Positions 1 to 8,542 of a stretch of 51,526 nucleotides of DNA are shown in pieces. The stretch covers positions 1 to 51,526 of the forward strand of contig MNUR01000111.1 in the NCBI GenBank assembly GCA_001871115.1, read 5' to 3'. The notes beneath the pieces were generated by a model, which did not search any database, was not told the origin of the DNA, and was given only the letters and a program-made list of their open reading frames with translations. Within the stretch, counting starts at the first letter, position 1; every line of letters begins with the position of its first letter. A program made the translations under genes and the position numbers. This stretch comes from Elusimicrobia bacterium CG1_02_56_21 (GTDB taxonomy: Bacteria; Elusimicrobiota; Elusimicrobia; Elusimicrobiales; UBA9959).

Positions 1-465
1 CACATAGAAGCTTTTGACACCTCAAGCCTTTTCGGAAAACAGGCCGTGGGATCCTCGGTCTGCTTTATTAACGGAGAAAAGAACACGCCCCATTATAGGA
101 AATACAGGATAAATTTCAAGAACACTCCGGAAGGCGGCAATGATTTAGCCATGATGGAGGAAATTGTGGGCCGGCGCCTGGCGCAGATAAAGAAAAAAGA
201 GGAAACCCAGCCCGACTTGCTGCTGATAGACGGCGGACCGGGCCAGCTGGCCGCCGCTATGAAGGCACTCAGGACAGCCGGGCTGAAGATCCCCGTAATC
301 GGACTGGCAAAGCGCCTGGAGGAAATCTTTATGCCGGGCCGCGCCCTGCCGCTGCTCCTTGACCGGGCGCACCCCGGCCTGCGCCTCCTGCAGGCCCTGC
401 GCGACGAGGCGCACCGCTTCGGCGTGACCTATCACAGGAAGCTCAGGGACAGGATAGAGGATTAA
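1..465 (+). CDS. uvrC: UvrC, excinuclease ABC subunit C, C-terminal part only
   Basis: This is the 3' end of uvrC. The reading frame is open from base 1, so the real start lies upstream and the GTG at 46 is internal. UvrC makes the two incisions around a lesion in nucleotide excision repair, acting with UvrA and UvrB. What is visible is the C-terminal RNase H-like endonuclease domain: the EAFDTSSLFG segment (family form 'FDxSxxxG'), the EYRK-like HYRKYRI stretch, the LLLIDGGPGQL core and the closing RDEAHRFGVTYHRK block, which is highly characteristic of the family. The terminal helix-hairpin-helix domain of many UvrC proteins seems absent, because the protein stops right after the RDEAHRF block. 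The stop overlaps the next start by one base (TAATG), which implies translational coupling to a second DNA repair gene. Identification is firm; the N-terminal two thirds lie outside the window. Confidence 0.93.
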   Translation, partial: HIEAFDTSSLFGKQAVGSSVCFINGEKNTPHYRKYRINFKNTPEGGNDLAMMEEIVGRRLAQIKKKEETQPDLLLIDGGPGQLAAAMKALRTAGLKIPVIGLAKRLEEIFMPGRALPLLLDRAHPGLRLLQALRDEAHRFGVTYHRKLRDRIED

Positions 466-761
466 TGACGATAAAAGAAGTTTTGGCCGGGATGAAGGAT
501 TACACCCCTTTTCAGGCGGCGGTGTGGCGGGCCTGCATGAGGATCCCGGCGGGCCAGACGCGCAGCTACAAATGGATAGCCGAACAGATAGGCCGCCCCG
601 GAGCCGCAAGGGCTGTGGGAACTGCCCTTGGCAGGAACCCCTTCGCCCCTGTCGTTCCCTGCCACAGGGTCATCAAAGCTGACGGCAGCCCCGGAGGCTT
701 TTCCGCCCCCGGCGGAACCCCGGCCAAACTAAAACTGCTCAAAGAAGAAATGAAAAAATAA
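465..761 (+). CDS. Short methylated-DNA--protein-cysteine methyltransferase (MGMT/Ogt C-terminal domain)
   Basis: A 98-residue protein made only of the DNA-binding, cysteine-acceptor domain of O6-alkylguanine-DNA alkyltransferases. Visible landmarks are FQAAVWRACMRIPAGQT (recognition helix region), the helix-turn-helix GAARAVGTALGRNP, and the acceptor motif VPCHRVI near residue 64. The acceptor Cys is present, so it is not an alkyltransferase-like (ATL) protein, which carries Trp or another residue there. Classic Ada-C/Ogt/MGMT proteins are about 160-180 residues with an N-terminal RNase H-like domain that is missing here; active single-domain forms are known. The likely job is direct reversal of O6-alkylguanine, or lesion flagging for excision repair, since the start is fused to the uvrC stop (1-base overlap). 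Confidence 0.85.
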   Translation: MTIKEVLAGMKDYTPFQAAVWRACMRIPAGQTRSYKWIAEQIGRPGAARAVGTALGRNPFAPVVPCHRVIKADGSPGGFSAPGGTPAKLKLLKEEMKK

Positions 762-809
762 ATAGCCGCGGTCCGCAGCCTGCGGACTATACCTGCCGCC
801 TGTTAATAT

Positions 810-818
810 TGGTAGAAT
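810..818 (+). promoter_or_regulatory. Putative extended -10 promoter for the 863-1540 gene
   Basis: TGG followed by TAGAAT (813-818) gives an extended -10 element about 45 bases upstream of the ATG at 863. No convincing -35 hexamer is seen. TAGAAT recurs as the -10 candidate in front of the purine operon, the rubrerythrin gene and the rhodanese gene in this window. Confidence 0.4.
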
Positions 819-862
819 ATAAACCGGGCACACATTTAAATTGCCGCAACACCGGGGAGACA

Positions 863-1540
863 ATGTTCTACAAGTATCTGATAAAATTCGACGGGGAAGA
901 AGAGAAATCGATAGAGATACAGCTTGACCCCGCAACGCTCAGCATAATCCCTAAACCTAACGAGAATCCTCCGGACTGGGCCCTGCTGGACTGCGGCAAA
1001 TGCTCTATCTGCCCTTACACCAGCGACATGCATAAATACTGCCCCGTCGCCCTGAACATCGCCGAGATCACCCTCGCGTTCGCAGACAAGGCGTCCACGG
1101 TCACGGTGGACGCGCGCGTAATTACCACGGAACGGGAATATTTTAAAAGGACCAGCCTCCAGACCGTAATAAGCTCGGCCATAGGGCTGTACATGGCTAC
1201 CAGCGGCTGCCCGCATATGGCTATTCTGAAGCCGCAGGCTAAATACCATCTGCCGTTCGCTACCCTGAGCGAAACCATCTACAGGTCTATTTCCTCTTAC
1301 CTCGTACAGCAGTATTTGCGCAAGAACAAAGGCTATGAGCCGGACTGGGAACTGGCAAAACTTATAAAGGCCTATGAAATCATAGAGATCCTGAACCTGT
1401 CGATGGTAAACAGGCTGAGAAAAGCTTCAACCAAGGACGCCAACTACAACGCGCTTATTATCCTGGATATTTTCGCTAAGATGGTTCCGGTCAACATTGC
1501 CAGCGGCCTGCCTAAAGACAAACTCATGCTTATAGATTAG
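863..1540 (+). CDS. Uncharacterised protein with conserved-looking cysteine cluster
   Basis: A 225-residue soluble protein that I do not recognise with confidence; it may belong to one of the DUF families. The start is placed at the ATG at 863 because GGGGAG sits just upstream; the open frame extends back to 809 without a good ribosome site. Residues 1-40 look like a beta-rich segment (FYKYLIKFDGEEEKSIEIQL). A cysteine cluster follows (DCGKCSICPY, then HKYCPVA) and later SGCPHM, which could bind a metal or an Fe-S cluster. The second half is helical with no membrane segment or signal peptide. It stands alone between the uvrC pair and the convergent pilus genes and ends at a strong bidirectional terminator. 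Confidence 0.6.
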   Translation: MFYKYLIKFDGEEEKSIEIQLDPATLSIIPKPNENPPDWALLDCGKCSICPYTSDMHKYCPVALNIAEITLAFADKASTVTVDARVITTEREYFKRTSLQTVISSAIGLYMATSGCPHMAILKPQAKYHLPFATLSETIYRSISSYLVQQYLRKNKGYEPDWELAKLIKAYEIIEILNLSMVNRLRKASTKDANYNALIILDIFAKMVPVNIASGLPKDKLMLID

Positions 1541-1574
1541 CCGCGCGGAAAGCGTCGCGCAGCAGCTTGAATAA

Positions 1575-1606
1575 ACAAAAAACCCGGGCTGGCCCGGGTT
1601 TTTTGT
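1575..1606. terminator. Bidirectional intrinsic terminator
   Basis: A perfect 15-bp stem (core AACCCGGGC / GCCCGGGTT) has an A-run on the left and a T-run on the right, so it works in both directions. It lies between the convergent gene ending at 1540 and pilC ending at 1623. Confidence 0.9.
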
Positions 1607-1622
1607 TTGTATTGCCTTGGCA

Positions 1623-2813
1623 TTATCCGACCATGTCTCCCAGGGCGAACATGGGCATGAACATAGCTATAACGATGGTGCCGACGACGACGCCGAGAAC
1701 TATGATTATGATCGGCTCTATCATCGAGGTCAGGCCCTTTACCGCGGTATCCACTTCCTGATCGTAGAAGTCGGCGATCCTGTTGAGCATATTATCCAGC
1801 CCGCCGGTCTCCTCGCCCACGCTTATCATCTGGATAACCATCGGCGGGAAAATATTGGCTTTCTTGAGCGGGTCGGAGATGCGCCCGCCTTCCTTTATGG
1901 AATCACGGCTGTTATTGATGGCCCTTTCTATGACCTTATTGCCGGCGGTTTTAGCTACGGTCTCAAGCCCCTGGAGTATGGGCACTCCGGATTTAATAAG
2001 AGTGCCCAGCGTCCGGGTAAATTTAGCGATGGCGACTTTTTTAAGAAGTATGCCGAAAATGGGGAGTTTGAGCGAAATATCGTCTATCTTCTCCTGCCCC
2101 TGGTCGGTCTTCATCCACTTCTTAAACAGCCAGACTCCCAGGCCGATAAAAGGAAGAACATAGAGCAGCTTGGCGCGCAGAAAATCCGAGATGCCTATAA
2201 TAACGCGGGTCAGGAAAGGCAGTTCGGCGCCGAAGCTGCCGAAGATATCCTTGAAGATAGGGATAACGAAGACTATCAGGAAAATAGTGATAATACCGGC
2301 CGCGCTGAACACTACAGTCGGATACATAAGCGCGCTTTTCACTTTGGCGCGCAGCGCTTCCGCCGATTCCAGGAAGCCGGAGAGCCGCTCTAAAATGGTA
2401 TCAAGAATACCGCCTACCTCGCCGGCCTTTATCATCGCTACATAGAGCTCGGTGAAAGCCTGGGGGTGCTTCTTCATAGCGTCCGCTATGGAAAGACCTG
2501 ACTCGATGTCGGTACGCAGGCTGCCTACTACGGATTTGAAAGCGGGGCTTTCCGCCTGTGCCTCAAGGATATTGAGGCCCTGGACTATGGGCACGCCGGC
2601 GGACACCAGCGTGGAAAGCTGGCGGGAAAACATGACTACGTCTTTATTATCGACTTTGCCTTTTTTGGACTTCTTGGCCGGGGCCGGTTTTATCTCGGTG
2701 ACCGACAATCTCTGCTCGCGCAGGCGGGCCATAGCGGCACGCTGGTCGGCGGCTTCTACAGTACCTTCTGTGGCCTTACCGCTTGATTCTTTGGCTTTAT
2801 AAGCGAATTGCAT
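1623..2813 (-). CDS. pilC: Type IV pilus inner-membrane platform protein PilC (GspF family)
   Basis: A 396-residue polytopic inner-membrane protein that forms the assembly platform of the type IV pilus and transmits force from the PilB and PilT motors. Visible are a short N-terminal extension (MQFAYKAKESSGK, typical of the family), then two repeated T2SSF domains of about 120 residues. Each carries the LSTLVSAGVPI or LGTLIKSGVPI signature (near residues 68 and 271) and the GEVGG or GEETGG glycine turn. Three hydrophobic segments are present, near 167-190, 210-230 and at the C-terminal end. Length and domain order match the family. It is the last gene of a pilB-pilT-pilC run with short gaps, ending against the terminator at 1575-1606. 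No pilin or prepilin peptidase gene is in the window. Confidence 0.95.
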   Translation of the reverse strand: MQFAYKAKESSGKATEGTVEAADQRAAMARLREQRLSVTEIKPAPAKKSKKGKVDNKDVVMFSRQLSTLVSAGVPIVQGLNILEAQAESPAFKSVVGSLRTDIESGLSIADAMKKHPQAFTELYVAMIKAGEVGGILDTILERLSGFLESAEALRAKVKSALMYPTVVFSAAGIITIFLIVFVIPIFKDIFGSFGAELPFLTRVIIGISDFLRAKLLYVLPFIGLGVWLFKKWMKTDQGQEKIDDISLKLPIFGILLKKVAIAKFTRTLGTLIKSGVPILQGLETVAKTAGNKVIERAINNSRDSIKEGGRISDPLKKANIFPPMVIQMISVGEETGGLDNMLNRIADFYDQEVDTAVKGLTSMIEPIIIIVLGVVVGTIVIAMFMPMFALGDMVG

Positions 2814-2878
2814 AAATAGATTACAGCTATCCCCCCCGCGCAGGAATAGGGCTGCCCCCCTTTGCTTATCTTACCCTA

Positions 2879-3955
2879 TCAGCTTGTGGCTGAAAGGGTT
2901 TTCTGCAGAAGCTTCTTAAGATCCTCGGGGTCAGCGGAGCGGGTTACGGCTTCCTGGTAGCTTATCTTCTGCTTTTTATAGAGGTCCACCAGGGACTGGT
3001 TCATTGTGACCATACCGAATTTTCCGCCGGTCTGGATAATCGTGGGGATCTGTTCTATCTTCTGCTCGCGGATCAGGTTGCGGACGGCAGAATTCACTAT
3101 CAGCACTTCGCAGGCCAGGGTGCGGCCCAGGCCGCTGGCCAGGGGGATGAGCTGCTGCGCGAACACGCCCTGGAGCACAAAGGACAGCTGCACGCGTATC
3201 TGCTCCTGCTGGTGCGGAGGGAAAACGTCGATAATGCGGTTTATAGTCTGGGAAGCGTCCGAGGTGTGCAGCGTTGCGAACACCAGATGCCCGGTTTCGG
3301 CTATATTCAGCGCGGCCCCGATAGTCTCAAGGTCGCGCAACTCGCCGATAAGGATGACGTCGGGGTCCTGGCGCAGCACATGCCGCAGGGCCGCTCCGAA
3401 AGTTTCGGTATCGGCGCCGACTTCGCGCTGGTTAACAATGCTCTTCTTATGGGTGTGGACGTACTCGATAGGGTCCTCAACGGTAATAATGTGGTAATTG
3501 CGGTGCTCGTTCAGGTAGTCTATCATCGAGGCCAGCGTAGTGGATTTTCCGGAGCCGGTAGGCCCGGTTATCAGCAGCAGGCCCTTGGTCATCTTCATGA
3601 GTTCGTAAACCACCGGCGGCAGGTTGAGCTCGTCAAAAGTCTTGTATTTGCTGGGGATGGAGCGGATGGCCGCGCCTACTACGCCGCGCTGCCGGTAGGC
3701 GTTCATGCGCAGACGGCCCATGCCCTTTATGCCGAAGGCGAAGTCCAGTTCGTTCGTAGCCTCGAAGCGCTGGCGCTGGGCGTCGGTCATAAGGGAGAAG
3801 ATCAGCGTCTGGCACATCTCGGGGGTAAGCTTTTCGAAAGGGGTCTGTATCAGGTCTCCGTCGATCCGGAGCATGGGGGTGGCGCCGGCCGTGATATGGA
3901 TATCAGAGGCGTTCTTCTCGTGCATCATTATAAACAGTTCGCTCATTGTGACCAT
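2879..3955 (-). CDS. pilT: Type IV pilus retraction ATPase PilT
   Basis: A 358-residue hexameric cytoplasmic ATPase that powers pilus retraction (twitching, DNA uptake, surface sensing). The N-terminal PAS-like domain has the SDIHITAGATPMLRIDGDL start. The catalytic domain shows Walker A GPTGSGKST, the Asp box ITVEDPIEY, Walker B VILIGELRDLETI and the His box GHLVFATLHT. The PilT-specific AIRSIPS motif near residue 97 separates it from PilB. The ATG at 3955 is preceded by AGGAGC at good spacing. It lies 55 bases downstream of pilB and 65 upstream of pilC on the same strand. Confidence 0.95.
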   Translation of the reverse strand: MVTMSELFIMMHEKNASDIHITAGATPMLRIDGDLIQTPFEKLTPEMCQTLIFSLMTDAQRQRFEATNELDFAFGIKGMGRLRMNAYRQRGVVGAAIRSIPSKYKTFDELNLPPVVYELMKMTKGLLLITGPTGSGKSTTLASMIDYLNEHRNYHIITVEDPIEYVHTHKKSIVNQREVGADTETFGAALRHVLRQDPDVILIGELRDLETIGAALNIAETGHLVFATLHTSDASQTINRIIDVFPPHQQEQIRVQLSFVLQGVFAQQLIPLASGLGRTLACEVLIVNSAVRNLIREQKIEQIPTIIQTGGKFGMVTMNQSLVDLYKKQKISYQEAVTRSADPEDLKKLLQKTLSATS

Positions 3956-4010
3956 AAATTAGCTCCTAAAAACCGATTGCCTTCTATTTCTGAACTGCCC
4001 GCCCGGATTC

Positions 4011-5780
4011 CTAATCCACGTCCGAACCGGTAACACGTATCACCTCTTCTACAGTGGTGGCGCCGGCAAAAAGCTTGCGAAGAGCGGATTCCCTCAGGGT
4101 GATCATGCCGTTCTTCCGGCCGGCCTCTTTTATCTTGGAAACATGCCCTTTATCTATGATAATCGCCCGGATCGCGTCGTTAATCTCAAGGATTTCATGT
4201 ATACCCATGCGGCCCTTGTACCCGGTCTGGGCGCAAACTTCGCAGCCCCTGCCCCTGGACAATGCTATTTTACCATTTTTAATATTGTTATCAAGGATAG
4301 TTTTGGGAACCCCGAGCCCCACCATAAGCTCGGGCTTTACCTCATAGGTCTCCCTGCAGTTGCTGCAGACGCAGCGGACCAGGCGCTGGGCCACCACCAT
4401 CAGCACCGTTGACGAGGTGAGAAAGGGTTCTATACCCATCATTCCTATGCGGGTGATGGCGCCCGGGGCGTCGTTAGTGTGGAGGGTGGAAAAAACAAGG
4501 TGCCCGGTCATTGCGGCGTTTACCGCTATGGCCATAGTCTCAAAATCCCGGATTTCACCCACCATTATTATGTCCGGGTCCTGGCGCAGGAAAGAACGCA
4601 GGCCCGAAGCGAAAGTAAGCCCCACGTCGGGATTGACCATGACCTGGTTTATTCCTTCCAGGTTATACTCGATAGGGTCCTCAATAGTGACGATATTCAC
4701 ATCAGGCTCGTTAAGAGTGGCAAGGGCGGAGTAAAGGGTGGTGGATTTTCCGGAGCCGGTAGGCCCCGTTATCAGGTTGATGCCGTGCGGCGCCTTGAGG
4801 CACTTGGAGAAAATAGCCAGGTTTTCCGGCTCCATGCCCAGGTCCTCAAGCTTCAGCTTCAGACCGGAGGAGTCCAGGATACGCATGACCACTTTTTCTC
4901 CCGGACCGCAGGGCAGTATCGAGACGCGGAGGTCTATCTCACGGCCTTCTATTTTAAGCTTGGTCCGCCCGTCCTGGGGCAGCCTGCGCTCTGAAATATC
5001 AAGGGTGGACATTATCTTCAGACGGCTGACGATAGCGTTATGGAATTTTTTGGGCGGGGACGGCTGCACGTGCAGCACCCCGTCGATGCGGAAACGCACC
5101 TTTGTTTCTTTGTATGAGGGCTCGATATGGATGTCCGAGGCATGGGCCTTTAAAGCCGAAGAAATAATGAGATTGACCATCTGCACTATCGGCGCGGCCT
5201 CCCCTTTCTGCTCAAGAGAGATCAGGTCCTCGCCGCCGCCCTTGGACTCGTCTTCCTCGACAAGAGAGACCTCGGTGGTCCCGCCGCTCGTCTTCTTCAG
5301 GATCTCGTCCAGCGCCTCTTTAGAGGTCTTGGTCCCGTAATTCTTGTCTATAGCCTCGGCTATGTCCGCCTCTGAGCCGAAGACAGGCTGGATATCGTAA
5401 CCCGTCATCATCTTGAGGTCGTCGAGGACCACTATATTGAGCGGGTCCTCCATGGCTACCTTAAGCTTTTTTTCGTTCATGGCAACGGCTATCAGGCCGT
5501 AGCGGCGGGCTATGTTTTCAGGGATGATCTTAAGCAATTCCTCTTTTATATCCAGCCCGCGGAGGTCCACGAACTCTATGCCGAACTGCTTGCTGAGGAA
5601 TTCGAGAAGGGTGCGTTCCTCTATGAATTTTTTATGTATCAGCAGCTGGCCCAGCTTGCCTCCGCTGGACCGCTGCATTTCCAGCGCCTCCTCCAGGTTG
5701 GCGGCGCTGAGAAGCCCTGAGGCGACAAGCGTCTCGCCTAGACGCTTGGAAATATTTATCGATACGCCTTTTTCAGCCAT
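4011..5780 (-). CDS. pilB: Type IV pilus extension ATPase PilB (GspE family)
   Basis: A 589-residue cytoplasmic ATPase that drives pilus assembly. The N-terminal MshEN domain (about residues 10-150; RLGETLVASGLLS and LGQLLIHKKFI) is a known cyclic-di-GMP-binding fold in some relatives, so second-messenger control is possible. The catalytic half carries SDIHIEPS, Walker A GPTGSGKST, Asp box TIEDPIEY, Walker B IIMVGEIRDFET, His box GHLVFSTLHTND and a four-cysteine zinc site (CVCSNC and CEVC, near residues 475-520) that is usual for PilB/GspE but absent from PilT. No clear ribosome site precedes the ATG. A promoter candidate lies just upstream at 5881-5909, so pilB-pilT-pilC is probably its own transcription unit. 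Confidence 0.95.
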   Translation of the reverse strand: MAEKGVSINISKRLGETLVASGLLSAANLEEALEMQRSSGGKLGQLLIHKKFIEERTLLEFLSKQFGIEFVDLRGLDIKEELLKIIPENIARRYGLIAVAMNEKKLKVAMEDPLNIVVLDDLKMMTGYDIQPVFGSEADIAEAIDKNYGTKTSKEALDEILKKTSGGTTEVSLVEEDESKGGGEDLISLEQKGEAAPIVQMVNLIISSALKAHASDIHIEPSYKETKVRFRIDGVLHVQPSPPKKFHNAIVSRLKIMSTLDISERRLPQDGRTKLKIEGREIDLRVSILPCGPGEKVVMRILDSSGLKLKLEDLGMEPENLAIFSKCLKAPHGINLITGPTGSGKSTTLYSALATLNEPDVNIVTIEDPIEYNLEGINQVMVNPDVGLTFASGLRSFLRQDPDIIMVGEIRDFETMAIAVNAAMTGHLVFSTLHTNDAPGAITRIGMMGIEPFLTSSTVLMVVAQRLVRCVCSNCRETYEVKPELMVGLGVPKTILDNNIKNGKIALSRGRGCEVCAQTGYKGRMGIHEILEINDAIRAIIIDKGHVSKIKEAGRKNGMITLRESALRKLFAGATTVEEVIRVTGSDVD

Positions 5781-5880
5781 AATAATAGAATCGGCAGCAC
5801 CGCGCTAAAAACCCGGCTTAATACTAATACGGCTCCTTCCCGGCTTTACGCCGCGATAAACAGCGCTGTCAATATTTTAC

Positions 5881-5909
5881 AATATATAGAGACACACTTC
5901 CGTCGTCAA
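5881..5909 (-). promoter_or_regulatory. Sigma-70-type promoter for pilB-pilT-pilC
   Basis: On the minus strand TTGACG (5909-5904), a 17-base spacer and TATATT (5886-5881) make a good promoter, about 100 bases upstream of pilB and just after the end of the GYF-domain gene. Confidence 0.65.
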
Positions 5910-5932
5910 GTCAGCCGGCGGCCGCGGTCTTT

Positions 5933-8236
5933 CTAAAATAATTCTTCGTCGGATTCCTGGGCTTTAAGGTACTTTACCTGCTCAGAGCCTTCCGCCTGGG
6001 CGTTTTCGAACCCGGTAGGGTCTTCTTCGCTCAGCATTCCGGCGTCCGGCGCTTCCGGCAGGGGAAGTATGGGGATCTGCGCCGGCCTTGAAGCTTTGCG
6101 GGGTTTAGGCCTGGCCGCGGGCTTCCTGACCGGGGCCGCGCTGGCGCTCTTTTTCTTGGAAGAGAAGTCCAGAAGTTCGATGGCGTTGTTATTAATGCCC
6201 CGCACTATATCCTGTTTAGCCGAATCGACTTCGAACTGGTAAATAAGGGGCTCCTGCCTGGGCCTGAGCAGGCGGTACTGCACGACCAGGATATCTCCGT
6301 GCAGCGGCGTAGCGGTCCATTCCTCGCTGGCTCCGTTAGCGCCGCCGGAAAGGAAGGAGTTTGAGAACCAGGTAGCCACATTACCGCGGCCGCCGGAAAG
6401 CTTATAGCCTTTTACAATTTCAAGCGCCTTTTTGATATTATCGTTGGCCGGTTTCTCCGCGGCCGCGGGCGCGGGGGCCGGCTGGGGTTCAACTTCTGGC
6501 TCGGCCTGTACTGCGGCCGGGGCGGGTTCTTCCTTGGCCTCGAACTGGCTGTCGAGGGTGGCGGGTTTTTTCTTGCCGCCGAGATTTAGCATGGAGAACT
6601 CGGAGAAACTGACTCCCTCGCCCATAAAGAAATATCCAAGCCCGCCGGCGGCGATAGAACCGAAGATCACGAGTATTGCGAAAAACGCCGTGCGGCCTCC
6701 CTTCTTCCTTGGCCTCTCCGGGCCTTTTACTTCCGGCTTTACTTTTACGGAGGGAACCGGGATGCGCTGGGTAGTGTCCGGGGAATCGGCGGCTGCAGCA
6801 GGAGCTTTTTCCCGGGGTTCGGGGAGGGGCGCGGGCGAATACTGCGCCGCGGGAGAAAATGACTGGGGCTCCGCGGCCTTGGCGGGGGCGGCGGGCTCAG
6901 ACTGGGACTGGGCCCCGGTCTGGAACTGGAAACCCTGCTGAAGCTGCGGGGCCTGGACGGGCGCGGGCTGCTGCGCCGGCGCCGGGGCGGGCTGCTGCAT
7001 TCCTAAATCTGAAACAGGCTGTTTTACGGGCTGGGGCTGCGCCTGAACGGGCGCGGGCTGCGCCTGGTAAACGGGGGCCTCGTAGCGGGTCTCTATCTGG
7101 AACTGCTGGGTATCGGGTTTTTTAGAGGTAACGACGGTAAAATCATAAACTATCCCGCCCGCCTGCTGGGGAAGCGGCTCGACCGCTTCAGGCTTGTATG
7201 CGCCCGGAGGAGCGGCTTCGGGGCCGGGAAGAGGTTTATCGTAATGGGAGCCGTAGACATAAGCCGGGGCCTGGGTTTGCCCGAGACTTTTGAATTTGCG
7301 GCTGGTAAGGCCGAGGTCTTCAGCTTCTCCCTTAAGCTCCTTGCCGAGAGAGGTCTCCATCTTTATCCGGGAGCCGCGGCTGATGCTTTTAAATGTTTTA
7401 GCCTCTATCACAGGCTCAGGCTTCTCTTCCTCAACAAGGCCTTCATCCTTAAAAGGAGCTTCCGAAATAGTTTCCGGCTTAAGGGCGTGAAATTTCTTTA
7501 CGGGAGCCGCGGGGGCAGGCGGAGCTTCCGGAGCGGGCGGAGTATTCTGGCTCTCCGAGATCTCCTCCCTCAGTTCCCGCTCTTCTCTTTTAATCTCCTC
7601 TATCTGGCGGATCGTCTCGGCGTTTTCATTCAGCGCGGCCAAGTGGCGCACCTGTTCAAGTTCTTTGGCCCCGGCGTCAACTTTGCCGTGCTCGCCTTTA
7701 AGGCGGGCTTCAAGTTCCTCTATCCGCGCGCGGTTTTTCTTATCCTCCATCTCCTTGGTGCGGATCTTTTCAAGAAGGAGGTTCTTCTCCCAGCGGGCGG
7801 CTTCCAGCTCTTCCTGGATATGTGAAAGGCGGATATCGAATTTCTCGGCCAGGTCGTAATCGGTTTCGGGAACGGCCCTGGCGGAGGGGCCTTCTTTATA
7901 GGCGCCCAGGATATTATCTATCGTGTCGAGGAGTTCGCCGTAGTTAGCCCCGGTGGAGGGCTCCTTGTCTTCAAAATAGCGGGCGCTGGAATTAAAACCG
8001 GTTTCATACTCGTAGGCCCCGGCCACAACGCCCGCGGTTATAGTGCGGCCTGAACCGAAACTAAGGGCCGAAGCTATTTCCGCCACCTGCGAGGCGGGGC
8101 GCCAGTCACCCGGGTTGTCCCCGGTGGCGGTCTCGGGGCAGACAAGGCTTTCTTCGGCAAAAGCGGGAAGAGCCAGCATTTCTGCCGGATCGTACGGGCC
8201 GAGGATATTGCCTTCCGAGTAGAACCAGTATTTCAT
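5933..8236 (-). CDS. GYF_2-domain, coiled-coil, single-pass membrane protein of unknown function
   Basis: A 767-residue protein, probably linked to the pilus genes it precedes. Residues 1-55 look like a GYF_2 domain (KYWFYSEGNILGPYD, then WRPASQV), a peptide-binding module. Residues about 120-235 are charged and helical, a likely coiled coil. Residues about 250-510 are rich in Pro, Ala and Gln and presumably disordered. A basic stretch (RPRKKGG) then leads into one membrane helix (FFAILVIFGSIAAGGLGYFF, about 515-540). After a second Pro/Ala linker, a small folded domain of about 90 residues (NIKKALEIVKGYKL to NNNAIELLDF) follows, then a basic, Pro-rich tail. With no signal peptide, the GYF and coiled-coil part should be cytoplasmic and the C-terminal domain periplasmic. 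Specific function is unknown. Confidence 0.7.
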   Translation of the reverse strand: MKYWFYSEGNILGPYDPAEMLALPAFAEESLVCPETATGDNPGDWRPASQVAEIASALSFGSGRTITAGVVAGAYEYETGFNSSARYFEDKEPSTGANYGELLDTIDNILGAYKEGPSARAVPETDYDLAEKFDIRLSHIQEELEAARWEKNLLLEKIRTKEMEDKKNRARIEELEARLKGEHGKVDAGAKELEQVRHLAALNENAETIRQIEEIKREERELREEISESQNTPPAPEAPPAPAAPVKKFHALKPETISEAPFKDEGLVEEEKPEPVIEAKTFKSISRGSRIKMETSLGKELKGEAEDLGLTSRKFKSLGQTQAPAYVYGSHYDKPLPGPEAAPPGAYKPEAVEPLPQQAGGIVYDFTVVTSKKPDTQQFQIETRYEAPVYQAQPAPVQAQPQPVKQPVSDLGMQQPAPAPAQQPAPVQAPQLQQGFQFQTGAQSQSEPAAPAKAAEPQSFSPAAQYSPAPLPEPREKAPAAAADSPDTTQRIPVPSVKVKPEVKGPERPRKKGGRTAFFAILVIFGSIAAGGLGYFFMGEGVSFSEFSMLNLGGKKKPATLDSQFEAKEEPAPAAVQAEPEVEPQPAPAPAAAEKPANDNIKKALEIVKGYKLSGGRGNVATWFSNSFLSGGANGASEEWTATPLHGDILVVQYRLLRPRQEPLIYQFEVDSAKQDIVRGINNNAIELLDFSSKKKSASAAPVRKPAARPKPRKASRPAQIPILPLPEAPDAGMLSEEDPTGFENAQAEGSEQVKYLKAQESDEELF

Positions 8237-8260
8237 CTCAAGGAAAGTTTACCTTTTCCC

Positions 8261-8290
8261 TATTTAGGATTTAATACAAGAATGTGGCAA
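8261..8290 (-). promoter_or_regulatory. Possible promoter for the GYF-domain gene
   Basis: On the minus strand TTGCCA (8290-8285), an 18-base spacer and TAAATA (8266-8261), about 25 bases ahead of the ATG at 8236. Sequence match is moderate. Confidence 0.4.
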
Positions 8291-8302
8291 TTTTGTTACA
8301 CA

Positions 8303-8469
8303 GGTTCCGGGCATATTCCAGAAGCGGGAACCGCGAGATATGAAATCGGGGCCTGGCAGGGGCATTGCCCCCCGAACCCTGGAAGATGGAAACCGTTGCG
8401 TGGTTTCCCCCCGCCTTGGGGAATTATGGCGGGGCCCCCCCTTCCCCAAAGGGTGCGGGATAAAATCCC
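8303..8469. other. Non-coding stretch of serial short hairpins
   Basis: The 306-base gap between the GYF-domain gene and purD holds no supportable gene but is dense in inverted repeats. These are GGTTCC/GGAACC (8303-8308 and 8327-8332), GGGGC-ATT-GCCCC (8359-8371), GGAAACC/GGTTTCC (8388-8394 and 8402-8408), CCCCGCC/GGCGGGG (8409-8415 and 8428-8434), a competing TTGGGGAA/TTCCCCAA (8416-8423 and 8442-8449) and GGGATAAAATCCC (8457-8469). It could be a dispersed structured repeat, a small RNA, or a messy terminator region for purD. It lacks the T-run of a standard terminator. Confidence 0.45.
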
Positions 8470-8542
8470 TGCCACCCCTCCAGCTAAATTCGGCCTTCCA
8501 TGCTGTCTGGCTGCCAAGCCGCCTAGCTGCCTCGCTTTTATC

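Noticed and set aside
3212..4033. 273-codon plus-strand open frame opposite pilT.
   Set aside because: Antisense shadow of a strongly conserved ATPase.
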